Source: Saccharospirillum sp965652395 | GTDB lineage: Bacteria; Pseudomonadota; Gammaproteobacteria; Pseudomonadales; Natronospirillaceae | NCBI GenBank assembly: GCA_965652395.1 | Contig: CBFGUW010000012.1 | Location: 60,131-124,130 of the forward strand | Length of the DNA stretch: 64,000 bases | Direction: 5' to 3' | In this document: positions 24,550 to 33,053 of the stretch, piece after piece | Layout of the letters: each line of letters starts with the position of its first letter | How positions within the stretch are numbered: position 1 is the stretch's first letter | Program-made: the position numbers and the translations under genes | The notes under the pieces: model-generated | Seen by the model: the letters and a program-made list of their open reading frames with translations, nothing else | Databases searched by the model: none | Told to the model about the DNA's origin: nothing

Positions 24550-26643
24550 TTATGCCGCGACGCGAGCATTGATAGGTGCCGGCAGCGTAACCACGAAACG
24601 GCAGTAACGTCCGCGTCGGCTCGACAGCCGGATGCGGCCACGACTGCCTTGCACCCGATGCATCACCACATCCATACCAACGCCTTGACCGGCATCTTCA
24701 TCGGTTTCATTCCTGGTGCTGAAACCGGGCTCGAATATCAGTGACGTCAGACGTTTGTTGTCCCAGCCTTCCACCTCACTTGGGTGCCAACGCTCACTGG
24801 CCAGCGCGCGCTCACGAATGGCGTCGTAATCGAAGCCCTGACCATCGTCCATCACACTCAACTCCAACTCGCCATTACCCAGACGCGCGAGACGAATATC
24901 GATGCGGCCGATCTCGGGTTTCTGGCTTTCCAGGCGGGTATCGGGTGTTTCGATACCGTGTGCGATGGCGTTGCGAATAAACTGGATACACAGATCGTTG
25001 ATCAAACGACGGCTCTCCTCCGGCAGCTCATGTTCGCTCAACCCACTGGTTACCAGCATGGCTTCCTTCCCCTGGCGAGCAGCCACTTTTCGAGCCAGGT
25101 CATCAAGATGCTGCCAGGAATCGGGCAGCGCAGGTGCAGCCGCGTGAGCGATGGTTTCACCGAAAGCCGCCAATTTACCCGCCAATTGCTGAATGGACTG
25201 GGTATAGCCGATCAACCGGTCAAGACGCACCGTCAGCCGCAGAAAATCATTCCCGACCAATTGTTCCTGCTGCCTGAGTTCGACTATTTCCTGCTCGAAG
25301 GTGTGCGCTTCACGCTCGAATACATCCAGATTCAATGCAGCGGCTTCGCCTTTGAACCGATGCACTTCGATAAAGAGTTTATCGACCTTGGCGCGAAGCC
25401 CACGCGTATCCTTCGCCGGTTGTTCCAATAACCGGTTAACCTTATTGAAGGTTTCAAACGCTGCGGAGACAAAGCTTTCAAGCAATGCCGGGTTGACGTG
25501 CAAAATACCGGTCAACATAGTCAATTGCTCTTCCCCGCGCGCTTTACTGGCTTCCAACTCCTGGGCCAGTCGTATCCGGTCGGTGATATCACGCACCGTC
25601 GCCAACAGATGCTGCAAACCGTCTTTTGTGTGCACCCGTGAAAAGTTGAAACTTAAATAGCGGGTTTCCGTCACGCCATTTTCACGCTGCAGGTACACTT
25701 GAACCTCATTCAAAGGGTTTAAGTCCCCAACCAGTTTTTCCTTGATACGGCCATCGAACAACAACCCAATAAACTGGGTGGCCGTGGTGCATTCCGCTTC
25801 ACCGATCAGCGAAGAAAGAATGCCGTCGAACCGCTGCCCTGCGAGCTCCGACCGGCCCAGAATTTCCGTCAAATGGTGCGAGTACTGATTGCCGATCACC
25901 AAATCCCGGTCCAGCAGAAACAACCCTTCCTGAACCGTATCCAGTATCTCGGTCGTTTCCTGGCGTGCGGCTTCGATTTTCCGATCGCTGTCGCGCAACT
26001 GGCGCAGAAAATGGAACAGGATGATCAGGAAGTTCACCAATGCCAGGCTGATGCCCACGGTCTGGATCAAACGCAGCCGGGAGGCTTTGGATGCCGCGAC
26101 CTGCTCAAGCGTCACCGTCAGGTCATTCATCAACGTCAGCAGCGCCACGTTATTTTCCCGCGCATAACCAATAGCGGCGGCAAGCGACGGGCGTATATCG
26201 AAGGTTTGGCGTTCCAACCCAGCCAGCACGGTTTCGATCCGAACCCGGTAGGGATGCCACAGCAACAGAGCTTCGTTAAGCGCCGCCTGCGCCGCTTCAG
26301 CTTTCACCGCATCCAGCATCACCGCTTCCCCACTGGCCCCGGTTGCCGCGCCGCCTTGTGAAAAAGCCGTCAGAGTCTGATCGAACAGCGCCACCGTTTG
26401 TGCAAGCTCGGCGTTGGCCGACTCCACACTGGCACCCACAGCCAGGTTCTGCTCCAGTTCAAAGAGGGATTTGACCATGCCTTGCGACAACATGCGTTGA
26501 CGCCCCGCCAGGTTCACACCCACGGCGTCGTCCGCGATCTGGTAGGACATATAGAAATTGAGCATCAAGACAGACGCATCCAACAGCAGGAACAGCGCGA
26601 TGGATGCAAGAATGCCCCGGTATTTCCCCAATGAATGGCCCAT
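24550..26643 (-). CDS. CheA-like histidine kinase with NarX/PilJ-type periplasmic sensor and PAS domain
   Basis: About 697 residues. TM1 (about 11-32), a periplasmic PilJ/NarX-like region with a P-box-like helix (GVNLAGRQRMLSQGMVKSLF, about 42-61), TM2 (about 193-213), then a PAS domain (about 230-360). An Hpt-like helix follows with the phospho-acceptor His about 428 (HRFKGEAA). The CheA-type ATPase has N-box RNAIAHGIE about 557, DDGQGFDYD and GQGVGMDVV. The CheW-like P5 domain is missing, as is a separate P2, so it is not a normal chemotaxis-array kinase; it fuses sensor and kinase. The P-box suggests nitrate/nitrite or a similar anion as ligand, which is an inference. The ATG at 26643 follows GGGGAAG. 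Confidence 0.87.
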   Translation of the reverse strand: MGHSLGKYRGILASIALFLLLDASVLMLNFYMSYQIADDAVGVNLAGRQRMLSQGMVKSLFELEQNLAVGASVESANAELAQTVALFDQTLTAFSQGGAATGASGEAVMLDAVKAEAAQAALNEALLLWHPYRVRIETVLAGLERQTFDIRPSLAAAIGYARENNVALLTLMNDLTVTLEQVAASKASRLRLIQTVGISLALVNFLIILFHFLRQLRDSDRKIEAARQETTEILDTVQEGLFLLDRDLVIGNQYSHHLTEILGRSELAGQRFDGILSSLIGEAECTTATQFIGLLFDGRIKEKLVGDLNPLNEVQVYLQRENGVTETRYLSFNFSRVHTKDGLQHLLATVRDITDRIRLAQELEASKARGEEQLTMLTGILHVNPALLESFVSAAFETFNKVNRLLEQPAKDTRGLRAKVDKLFIEVHRFKGEAAALNLDVFEREAHTFEQEIVELRQQEQLVGNDFLRLTVRLDRLIGYTQSIQQLAGKLAAFGETIAHAAAPALPDSWQHLDDLARKVAARQGKEAMLVTSGLSEHELPEESRRLINDLCIQFIRNAIAHGIETPDTRLESQKPEIGRIDIRLARLGNGELELSVMDDGQGFDYDAIRERALASERWHPSEVEGWDNKRLTSLIFEPGFSTRNETDEDAGQGVGMDVVMHRVQGSRGRIRLSSRRGRYCRFVVTLPAPINARVAA

Positions 26644-26705
26644 GCCGACTTCCCCGTTCAGCCTGAGCAATACGGCCCGCTCACGGGCCGGACTGCTTTT
26701 TCACG

Positions 26706-26835
26706 CAAAAAAAACGGCGCTAAAAGAACCCGGTGTAACACACCAGACTCCTCAAGCGCCGTTGCTAGTAGTCTCGTCAATGTCTGAAACACAGAATCGG
26801 TCGGATGAGCCGATTGCCCTGTGTTCCAGACATTG
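26706..26835 (-). ncRNA. Candidate structured RNA: sigma-54 driven leader or small RNA with intrinsic terminator
   Basis: On the minus strand a long hairpin (arms 26835-26810 and 26800-26778; CAATGTCTG..CAGACATTG ends, one mismatch and a 3-base bulge) is followed by a 15-base linker. A second stem then runs 26762-26714 (ACGGCGCT/AGCGCCGT, continued by mostly G-U pairs and an inner GGTGT/ACACC), with eight U residues after it. This is a strong terminator about 65 bases before the CheA-like start. The unit could be a roughly 125-base trans-acting RNA or an attenuator for the operon. It does not match any riboswitch I know. Confidence 0.65.
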
Positions 26836-26838
26836 GTT

Positions 26839-26855
26839 AGCAGGGGCTGTGCCAA
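26839..26855 (-). promoter_or_regulatory. Sigma-54 (-24/-12) promoter
   Basis: Read on the minus strand: TTGGCACAGCCCCTGCT. It has GG and GC separated by exactly 12 positions and TGGCAC intact, close to the consensus TGGCACG-N4-TTGCW. Transcription would start around 26830, at the foot of the first hairpin. Upstream (26914-26940) lie ATACC-N8-GGTAT and two CTTTGGTG direct repeats on the minus strand, possible activator sites. Confidence 0.65.
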
Positions 26856-27094
26856 AAAGACGAAATTCAGGCGCCACGGGGCTTGGAGAGGGGTTGGATA
26901 GGCAATCGCACAAATACCACCAAAGAGGTATGCACCAAAGGCAGGAGTGAATCGTCCGTTTTGGGTGATTATGGGGCATGGTTTTCAGGCCTAGCGGAAC
27001 TCCTGTGGCTGGAAATGAATCCAAAGAGGTGGGTCACACCGAAAAATGCTCTGCTAATCTCTAAAAACAGTATTTGAAACAGGATGGAGTCGAC

Positions 27095-27640
27095 ATGCGT
27101 TATAGTCTGGCCGTGGTAGGCCTTCTCACCTTGTTGTTATCCGGCTGCGCCATCGTAGCGAATACGGGCTCCTACGCCCCCACCATCAACCTACCGCTCA
27201 TCCCGGCCTGGTACGACGGCCGAAAATACTACTACGTCAGCACCGATGCCTGGCCCCGTGAAACCGCCGAACGCATGGGCGTCAACTACGCTCCCCGTCT
27301 GGCGGACGCCATCCCACCCCGACCCAAGCCGCCGGAATTGAACACCGTGCTGGAACGCATTTACGTCTTCACCAACAGCGACCAACCCAATGTCATGCCC
27401 TCGGCCCCCGACCCGGTCGGCCCACAGAGCCAAAACAAGCCCTACAGCCCGCTGTGGCAACTGTACGAGATAACCTGGTTGGTGGCTGAGGAAGAGCGCA
27501 GTGAACTGAAATCGGAAAGTGACGTCTTCACTGCGGAAAGCGCGGGGAAAATCAGCATCGCCGCCACCGAGCAGGTGGTGAACTGCCCGGTGGTCGCGGA
27601 TGCTGAAGGGAATTTGATATCGGGCAGTTATATTCCTTAG
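27095..27640 (+). CDS. DUF7482-like lipoprotein
   Basis: 181 residues with a lipoprotein signal (LTLLLSGC). The mature chain has a pattern I recognise from a domain of unknown function in bacteria and haloarchaea: YYVSTDAWPRETAERMGVNY, APRLADA, VLERIYVFTNSDQPNVMPSA, SPLWQLYEITW and VVNCPVV. No enzymatic role is known. The ATG at 27095 follows ATGGAG; an upstream in-frame start at 27074 is less likely. It is divergent from the chemosensory/redox run across a 451-base gap that carries the sigma-54 site, and convergent with gcvT. Confidence 0.75.
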   Translation: MRYSLAVVGLLTLLLSGCAIVANTGSYAPTINLPLIPAWYDGRKYYYVSTDAWPRETAERMGVNYAPRLADAIPPRPKPPELNTVLERIYVFTNSDQPNVMPSAPDPVGPQSQNKPYSPLWQLYEITWLVAEEERSELKSESDVFTAESAGKISIAATEQVVNCPVVADAEGNLISGSYIP

Positions 27641-27652
27641 GGCGAGTAACCC

Positions 27653-28792
27653 TCAACCCCGATAATACCGCTGCTCAACAAAAGGCATACGACTAACGGT
27701 CATCGGCAGCTTGCGGCCGCGAACCTCGGCGAACACTTTCGTCTCCAGCTCGCTGTAGGGTGTCGCCACATAGCCCATGGCCACCGGGCATTCCGCGCTG
27801 GGGCCGTAGGTGCCGCTGGTTACGACACCGATTTTGTCTCCGGCATCGTTGAACAATTCGGTGCCTTCACGAACGGGCGCGCGGCCCTCGCCTTTCAGAC
27901 CGACGCGCTTGCGCGCCCAGTCACGGTTGGCGATCTGGTCGAGAATCACCTGGGCACCGGGGAATCCTCCCGGTCGTTCGCCATCGGCGCGACGAGCCTT
28001 GGAAATGGCCCAGATCAGGCTGGCTTCCAGGGGAGTGGTGGTGGTATCGATATCGTGCCCATAAAGGCACAGGCCGGATTCAAGCCGCAGGGAATCGCGC
28101 GCGCCAAGACCGATGGATTCAACTTCGTCATAGGCCAGCAGGCGGCGTACGATGCGCTCGGCATCCTGGGCGGGAATGGAAATTTCGTAGCCGTCCTCGC
28201 CGGTGTAGCCACTGCGGGAAACAAAACAGTCGGCACCGTCGATGTCCAATTGGCGGTTGTCCATGAAGACCATATCCGCCACGGCCGGTTGAAGCCGCGC
28301 CAGCACGTCGGCGGCCTTGGGGCCCTGTAACGCCACCAAAGCACGATCATCCAACTCTTCCAGCCTCAGGTTTTCCGGCAAATGCTTGCGCAGGTGGGCA
28401 ACGTCCTCTTCCTTACAGGCCGCGTTGACGACCAGATAGAGCCAATCGCCCCGGTCGTCGCAATAGTGGGTCACCATCAGATCGTCGAGAATACCGCCGT
28501 TTTCATTGGTGAACAGCGCATAGCGCTGTTTGCCGACGGGCAGGTCGATGATGTCGACCGGCACCAGTTTCTCCAGGGCCGCGGCGGCATCGGGACCGGA
28601 CAGCCGCAACTGCCCCATGTGGGAAACATCGAACAGGCCGGCGGCGGCACGGGTGTGCAGATGCTCCTGCTTCACGCCCAGCGGGAACTGAACCGGCATG
28701 TTGTACCCGGCAAAAGGCACCATGCGGGCGCCCAGTTCAATATGGAGGTTGGTGAGCGGAGTGGTTTGAAGGTTGTCCTGTGTCGCCGTCAT
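27653..28792 (-). CDS. gcvT: Glycine cleavage system T protein (aminomethyltransferase)
   Basis: 379 residues. It transfers the methylene group from the H-protein aminomethyl-lipoyl arm to tetrahydrofolate, releasing ammonia. It shows GARMVPFAGYNMPVQFP, the folate-site segment FDVSHMGQLR, SRSGYTGEDGYEIS and GLGARDSLRLESGLCLYGHD, all typical. It is split from gcvH-gcvP (34737 onward) and faces the other way. A palindromic operator (28886-28901) matching the one before glyA2 lies about 95 bases upstream, which ties it to the same control. Confidence 0.96.
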   Translation of the reverse strand: MTATQDNLQTTPLTNLHIELGARMVPFAGYNMPVQFPLGVKQEHLHTRAAAGLFDVSHMGQLRLSGPDAAAALEKLVPVDIIDLPVGKQRYALFTNENGGILDDLMVTHYCDDRGDWLYLVVNAACKEEDVAHLRKHLPENLRLEELDDRALVALQGPKAADVLARLQPAVADMVFMDNRQLDIDGADCFVSRSGYTGEDGYEISIPAQDAERIVRRLLAYDEVESIGLGARDSLRLESGLCLYGHDIDTTTTPLEASLIWAISKARRADGERPGGFPGAQVILDQIANRDWARKRVGLKGEGRAPVREGTELFNDAGDKIGVVTSGTYGPSAECPVAMGYVATPYSELETKVFAEVRGRKLPMTVSRMPFVEQRYYRG

Positions 28793-28885
28793 GGGGTCAC
28801 CTATTGTTGTTCAGAGAAGCTCAAGATCAGGGTCGCCCACCAGCGTAGACGACGGAGTGCGACGATGATGCAACAACTGGCGGAA

Positions 28886-28901
28886 GTTTCCAATAGGAAA
28901 C
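28886..28901 (-). promoter_or_regulatory. Operator-like palindrome before gcvT
   Basis: On the minus strand this reads GTTTCCTATTGGAAAC with 6-base perfect arms; a further GTTTCC half-site lies at 28906-28911. The same motif occurs before the XRE-cupin gene (32627) and before glyA2 (32793). The remaining bases of the 28793-29082 gap show no gene. Confidence 0.7.
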
Positions 28902-29082
28902 ACAAGGAAACTCTCATCGGAGCATAAAACAACAGAAATCCCGCAGGTGACTATTGGTATATCGTTCGCCGTCCCGTTTTCATGGTCTACTGATTGAGGA
29001 TAACGCCCCGAAACTGATCGACTCCATGCCTCCGGCGTCATGACACGCTTTGGGGAAACCGCGCGTACACTTTGGAGTATCC

Positions 29083-29784
29083 ATGAAAACCGGCCCAGCC
29101 CTATGCGTCGCTTTACTAATCGCTTTGCAGGCCCGGGCGGACGACCCCGGTCAAACCGTCACTGTCGGCCTGGCGGGTGGTGTCACAACCAGCCTGACGG
29201 GCGGCGACGCCGATGGCTACCTGATGCCCTACACCCTATTTGAACGGGGCCGCTTCAACCTCTCGCTGTTCGAGGCCGGCTGGCGGCAGCCGTTGACGGA
29301 AGATGGATTGTTCTCCGCCAGCCTGACCCTGAACTGGGAGGAATACTTTGAAAACTGGGTGGAAGACGAAGCCACCCACCCATCGTTCAATCTGATTGCC
29401 ACTTTTTCCGGCGAACACAATGTCAGTCTGTTCATGTTCAAATACAGCCACGCGCTGTGGCTGAACGACATAGACAACCGCCAGACAACCAATCTGACCG
29501 TCTATTCCGGCATGCCGGTTTGGAAGGAATCCGTCATTCTCATACCTGAAGTCGGAATCGATTTGTTCACGGATGACAGCTTGAAAAGAGAGTTCGATCT
29601 CGACCACGGCGTTACCACCACCCTGCCCTACGCCAGCCTTATGGTGATAGGGTTCCTCGGCGATAACACTCAGTGGATCGCCAGCGCCCGTCATCAATGG
29701 CTGTCCGAAAAGGTGACGGACCTTCCTGCCGTCGAGGCCGACGGGCGCAGCGACATATCCTTGGCATTGCAATATATGTATTGA
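29083..29784 (+). CDS. Putative outer-membrane beta-barrel protein (MipA/OmpV-like)
   Basis: 233 residues with a cleavable signal peptide (MKTGPALCVALLIALQARA). The mature chain alternates hydrophobic and polar residues in strands with aromatic ends and finishes ISLALQYMY, with a terminal aromatic as in outer-membrane barrels. MipA/OmpV-like architecture is my best guess, not a firm match. The ATG at 29083 follows TTTGGAG. It reads toward the beta-propeller lipoprotein and is divergent from gcvT. Confidence 0.6.
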   Translation: MKTGPALCVALLIALQARADDPGQTVTVGLAGGVTTSLTGGDADGYLMPYTLFERGRFNLSLFEAGWRQPLTEDGLFSASLTLNWEEYFENWVEDEATHPSFNLIATFSGEHNVSLFMFKYSHALWLNDIDNRQTTNLTVYSGMPVWKESVILIPEVGIDLFTDDSLKREFDLDHGVTTTLPYASLMVIGFLGDNTQWIASARHQWLSEKVTDLPAVEADGRSDISLALQYMY

Positions 29785-29972
29785 AAATGCCGGGGGTGGT
29801 CTCATTCCACTTCCCCGCCCCCTTTTAAAACGACACAGCGCCCGAAAAAACACTTTCCATACATTCCAACAACGGCACCACCCACGACCCTGTGCTGAGA
29901 TACAACCCAGATCACGCGCCCGCCCCCTTCACCCTCCGGCAGCGCCTGTCAAATCAAGCAAAGGGAACTTCC

Positions 29973-31931
29973 ATGACCAAAACCTTCATCCTTGTTGCGT
30001 TAACGGGAGCAATCGCCGTTGGCGGCTGTGTACAAACCAACCCGGGTGGCAGTGCCCCGCCCATGCCCCGTTCAGCGGAACTGCGCCAGGTTCAATCAGA
30101 AGCGGAATTGGAAGCCTTTATCAAAGCCGGGCTGAAACAGGCGTACAACGAACCTTCTTACCACGGCTACGACGACAACATAGCGAACGACGTCGCCATG
30201 AACGAAAGCACCGACGCGGGCAGCGAACCGGTCTCAACCACCAACACCATCGAGCAAGGGGTCGATGAAGCCGACTGGATAAAATTCAACAATGGCAACC
30301 TGCACATTTTGCAACAACCGGACATCGGTTACTGGAGCTACTTCGAAGAAGACGGCTGGAAATACAATCAGGAGATCAACCCCGCCCGAATTCACACCAT
30401 CGCTGTAGACTCCGCCCCCAGCCAAGACCTCCTCAGCCGCTACGAACTGAATGACAGCCTCTATTGGGTCGATGGCCTCTACAGCCACAACCAACAACTG
30501 GTCGTACTCGGCGCCAAGAGCGAACCCTATTCAGACTGGGGCAACCCCTGGTACTGGCGGCGCGGTCGTCTATCCGTCGAAGCCGTCGACATCAGCACAG
30601 CCACCGACCCGAACCAGGACTGGTCGCTGGAACTGGACGGCTACCTCGTCGACAGCCGCCGCATTGAAGACAAACTTTACCTGGTGTCACGCTTCAGCCC
30701 CTACCTACCCGGCCTGGATTACGCCTGGGACAAAGAAGCCCGGCTCAACAACGAACGCCTCATCGAACAGGCCGACGTAACAGATTTCCTGCCCAACCTG
30801 ACCTGGACCATCGACTCCGTCGAAACCACCCTCCAGTTAAGCGCGACGGGCTGCTACATTCCCGACAGCGAAGAATGGGCGGAATACGGCTACCCGACTC
30901 TCACCCACATCACCGTCATCGACCTGAACGACCCCGGCGAGCAGTACACCAGCTGCACCGTAGCGCCCGTCAGCCACCTCTACCAAAACGACCAAGCCAT
31001 CTACTTGATGGAAAACCTCAGCTTCGACCGCGAAGAAAGCCAATTGCACCGCTTCGCACTGAGCGAACAGGCGCCCGACTACACCGGCAGCCTGCAATTC
31101 CCCGGCTACCTCGGCTGGGCACAACCCGAATTCCGTCTGCGCGAACAGGACAACCTACTCACCCTGGTCGCCACCGAAGGCGTCGACCAACACAAAGTAC
31201 GCACCTATCAGGTCGGAGAAAACGGCTTCACCGCCCTCGCCACCCTCCCCAACACCCAACGCCCGGAACGCATCGGCAAGCCGGGAGAAACCATCCAATC
31301 CGTTCGCATCACATCCAACAAAGTTGAAATCGTCACCTTCGAACAAACCGACCCACTCTACCTGATCGACATCACCGACCCGGCCGATCCCTTCATCGCC
31401 GACCAACTCGAAGAGCCGGGCTTTTCCAGCTACCTGCACAGCATCAGCGACACCCTCACCGTCGGCATCGGCCGCGCCGGGGACGACAACGGCAGCGTTG
31501 AAGGCATAAAAGTCAGCCTCTACGAAAGCGACCTCAACGGCAGCCTGACCAACCTCGACACCATCACCCTGCCCGACCACGAATGGTCCTACACCCCCGC
31601 CGCCTGGGAACACCACGCCTACACCGGCCTGAACTACGAAGCCCAGGGCATCTACCGCTTCGTCATACCCGTCATCGCCGGAAGCTACCTAAGCAACGGC
31701 TACGAGCGGACCGAAGGCTACCTCGCCTTCGAGGTCAACCTCGCCGCCAAAACCTGGGAACATGAATGGGTCGATATCGAAGAATCGGTAAACAGCTGGA
31801 ACGGCGCCTGGAACGCCCGAAGTGTGATTCAAGGAGACGCCGTACACGGCGTGTGGGGAAACCAACTAATCTCCTGGCCATGGCACAACCCCGAAGCCAA
31901 GGAAACCCTGTCACTGGAAGAAGAAGACTGA
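29973..31931 (+). CDS. Beta-propeller domain lipoprotein (PF09826-like)
   Basis: 652 residues with a lipoprotein signal (ALTGAIAVGGC). The region TTNTIEQGVDEADWIKFNNG is the hallmark opening of the secreted beta-propeller family, and repeated strand blocks with HTIAVD, LYLVSRFSP, THITVIDLND and LYLIDITDPADPF follow. Proteins of this type are surface or periplasmic and of unknown function. The ATG at 29973 was chosen because the lipobox then sits at the right distance. No partner gene is obvious; it is convergent with the XRE-cupin regulator across a stem-loop. Confidence 0.8.
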   Translation: MTKTFILVALTGAIAVGGCVQTNPGGSAPPMPRSAELRQVQSEAELEAFIKAGLKQAYNEPSYHGYDDNIANDVAMNESTDAGSEPVSTTNTIEQGVDEADWIKFNNGNLHILQQPDIGYWSYFEEDGWKYNQEINPARIHTIAVDSAPSQDLLSRYELNDSLYWVDGLYSHNQQLVVLGAKSEPYSDWGNPWYWRRGRLSVEAVDISTATDPNQDWSLELDGYLVDSRRIEDKLYLVSRFSPYLPGLDYAWDKEARLNNERLIEQADVTDFLPNLTWTIDSVETTLQLSATGCYIPDSEEWAEYGYPTLTHITVIDLNDPGEQYTSCTVAPVSHLYQNDQAIYLMENLSFDREESQLHRFALSEQAPDYTGSLQFPGYLGWAQPEFRLREQDNLLTLVATEGVDQHKVRTYQVGENGFTALATLPNTQRPERIGKPGETIQSVRITSNKVEIVTFEQTDPLYLIDITDPADPFIADQLEEPGFSSYLHSISDTLTVGIGRAGDDNGSVEGIKVSLYESDLNGSLTNLDTITLPDHEWSYTPAAWEHHAYTGLNYEAQGIYRFVIPVIAGSYLSNGYERTEGYLAFEVNLAAKTWEHEWVDIEESVNSWNGAWNARSVIQGDAVHGVWGNQLISWPWHNPEAKETLSLEEED

Positions 31932-31941
31932 ACCACAGCCA

Positions 31942-31968
31942 CCGGGGTTGCCGCCCAGGCAGCCCCGG
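31942..31968. terminator. Stem-loop between convergent genes
   Basis: CCGGGGTTGCC (31942-31952) and GGCAGCCCCGG (31958-31968) form an 11-bp stem with one G-U pair. It lies just after the beta-propeller stop and before the regulator stop. No T-tract follows, so factor-independent action is uncertain. Confidence 0.55.
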
Positions 31969-31977
31969 CTTAGGGCA

Positions 31978-32616
31978 TCAAGCCGTCACCCACAACACCT
32001 CTGCATCGTCCGCACTGGTCGACACCAAGGCATGACCCATCGTGCAGTCGTAATAGGCCGAATCCCCCTCGAACAACTCCACCGGCTCGTAAAACTCCGT
32101 ATAAAACAGAATCGAACCCGACAGCACATATAAAAACTCCTCACCATCGTGCCGAATCCAATCGTTGAACTCATCGAAGGTGCGGGTATGAACCCGGGTG
32201 CGGAACGGCACCATCTTCTTCTGCGTCAGCGAGGTATTGAGCAACTCATGCTCATAAGTCGGCGTGGGATGGGGCTTACCCTCACCCTTACGCGTGATAT
32301 CGCGACGACCAGCGGGCTGCGCACCCGAGCGCGGCGCGGCAAACAACTGGGGAATATCAATCCCCAACCCACGCACCAGCTTCGTCACCGCCGCAAAAGT
32401 CGGCGAGATCTGCTCGTTCTCGATCTTAGACAGCGTCGACCTAGCCAGCCCGGTCAGCTTACTGGCCTCTTCAAGAGTCAGATTCTGACTCAACCGAATC
32501 GCACGCACACGCTGACCCAACTGCAAAGGCTCCAACGTCGCTTCCGTCTCGCTCTTGCGCTCCACCTGAAGGGCTTCGTCCGGCTTGTCTTTCAAAAAAT
32601 GGGGTTCGTCTGGCAT
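31978..32616 (-). CDS. XRE-family regulator with C-terminal cupin domain
   Basis: 212 residues. The Cro/CI-type HTH (about residues 35-90) shows LGQRVRAIRLSQNLTLEEAS, KLTGLARSTLSKIENEQISP. The C-terminal cupin (about 130-205) has DWIRHDGEEFLYVLSGSILF and GDSAYYDCTMGHALVS. This class senses small metabolites through the cupin and binds a palindrome. It is divergent from glyA2-gcvH-gcvP-sdaA2; a partial operator copy (32627-32642) lies 10 bases before its start and full copies lie before glyA2 and gcvT. I infer control of glycine/serine catabolism with autoregulation. Confidence 0.9.
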   Translation of the reverse strand: MPDEPHFLKDKPDEALQVERKSETEATLEPLQLGQRVRAIRLSQNLTLEEASKLTGLARSTLSKIENEQISPTFAAVTKLVRGLGIDIPQLFAAPRSGAQPAGRRDITRKGEGKPHPTPTYEHELLNTSLTQKKMVPFRTRVHTRTFDEFNDWIRHDGEEFLYVLSGSILFYTEFYEPVELFEGDSAYYDCTMGHALVSTSADDAEVLWVTA

Positions 32617-32626
32617 CCGGGGCTTT

Positions 32627-32642
32627 GTTTCCTATCCGAGAC
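32627..32642 (+). promoter_or_regulatory. Partial operator before the XRE-cupin gene
   Basis: GTTTCCTATCCGAGAC keeps the left half and centre of the motif (GTTTCCTAT) with a degenerate right half. It lies 10 bases upstream of the regulator start codon, where binding would block transcription or initiation. Confidence 0.5.
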
Positions 32643-32665
32643 TTTTTAATGGCTGGATGCTTGAT

Positions 32666-32706
32666 GGGAGACGGAAGACGCTGATGTCAGCGACTCGGCT
32701 TCTCCG
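32666..32706. repeat. GGGAGACG repeat, copy 5 (short)
   Basis: GGGAGACGGAAGACGCTGAT followed by an imperfect inverse ending CTTCTCC. It lies between the regulator start and the glyA2 operator. Confidence 0.65.
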
Positions 32707-32792
32707 GTTGGTGATCCAGTTTTTGGGGCTTCGGGGCAGTATTGCACACCCCGGACGGCCTTGAAATGCCTGAGAGCGCCATTTGAACATAA

Positions 32793-32808
32793 GTTTCCTA
32801 TAGGAAAT
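32793..32808 (+). promoter_or_regulatory. Operator-like palindrome before glyA2
   Basis: GTTTCCTATAGGAAAT contains a perfect 14-base palindrome, TTTCCTA-TAGGAAA (32794-32807). It is about 250 bases upstream of the glyA2 ATG and is a near copy of the gcvT operator. An AT-rich stretch suited to a promoter follows. Confidence 0.75.
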
Positions 32809-32893
32809 TTTTGTTGTTTTTGGGAAAAACCGTTGCTAATCTGCGTTTCCAGTAAACATAACAGCCTCCGACATAACTTGAACACGGGGGCTA

Positions 32894-33020
32894 GCGATGG
32901 ATGCCTGGGTTGCTCATCCGGGGCAGTCCGCAGCATGGATGCTGCGGCCTAGTCTCCATGGATGGATTGAGTGGGCGGCACCCCGCACGGCCCCGGAGGA
33001 GCAACCCAGGCAGCCATCGC
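32894..33020. repeat. Palindromic repeat copy D, in the glyA2 leader
   Basis: Arms 32894-32924 and 32990-33020 pair over 31 bases with two mismatches. The inner hairpin is CCGCAGCAT/ATGCTGCGG, then CCATGGATGGATTGAG. It ends 33 bases before the glyA2 start and just before the ribosome-binding site, inside the presumed transcript. Confidence 0.9.
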
Positions 33021-33053
33021 GGGTTAATTCACCAAACCAACCGAGGAGGCAAA

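Noticed and set aside
32760..33050. Glycine riboswitch before glyA2
   Set aside because: I could not find the conserved glycine-aptamer core; the structured element there is a copy of the dispersed palindrome.
32901..33053. N-terminal extension of GlyA2
   Set aside because: These codons are the right part of a palindromic repeat; the ATG at 33054 has a strong ribosome-binding site and normal SHMT start.
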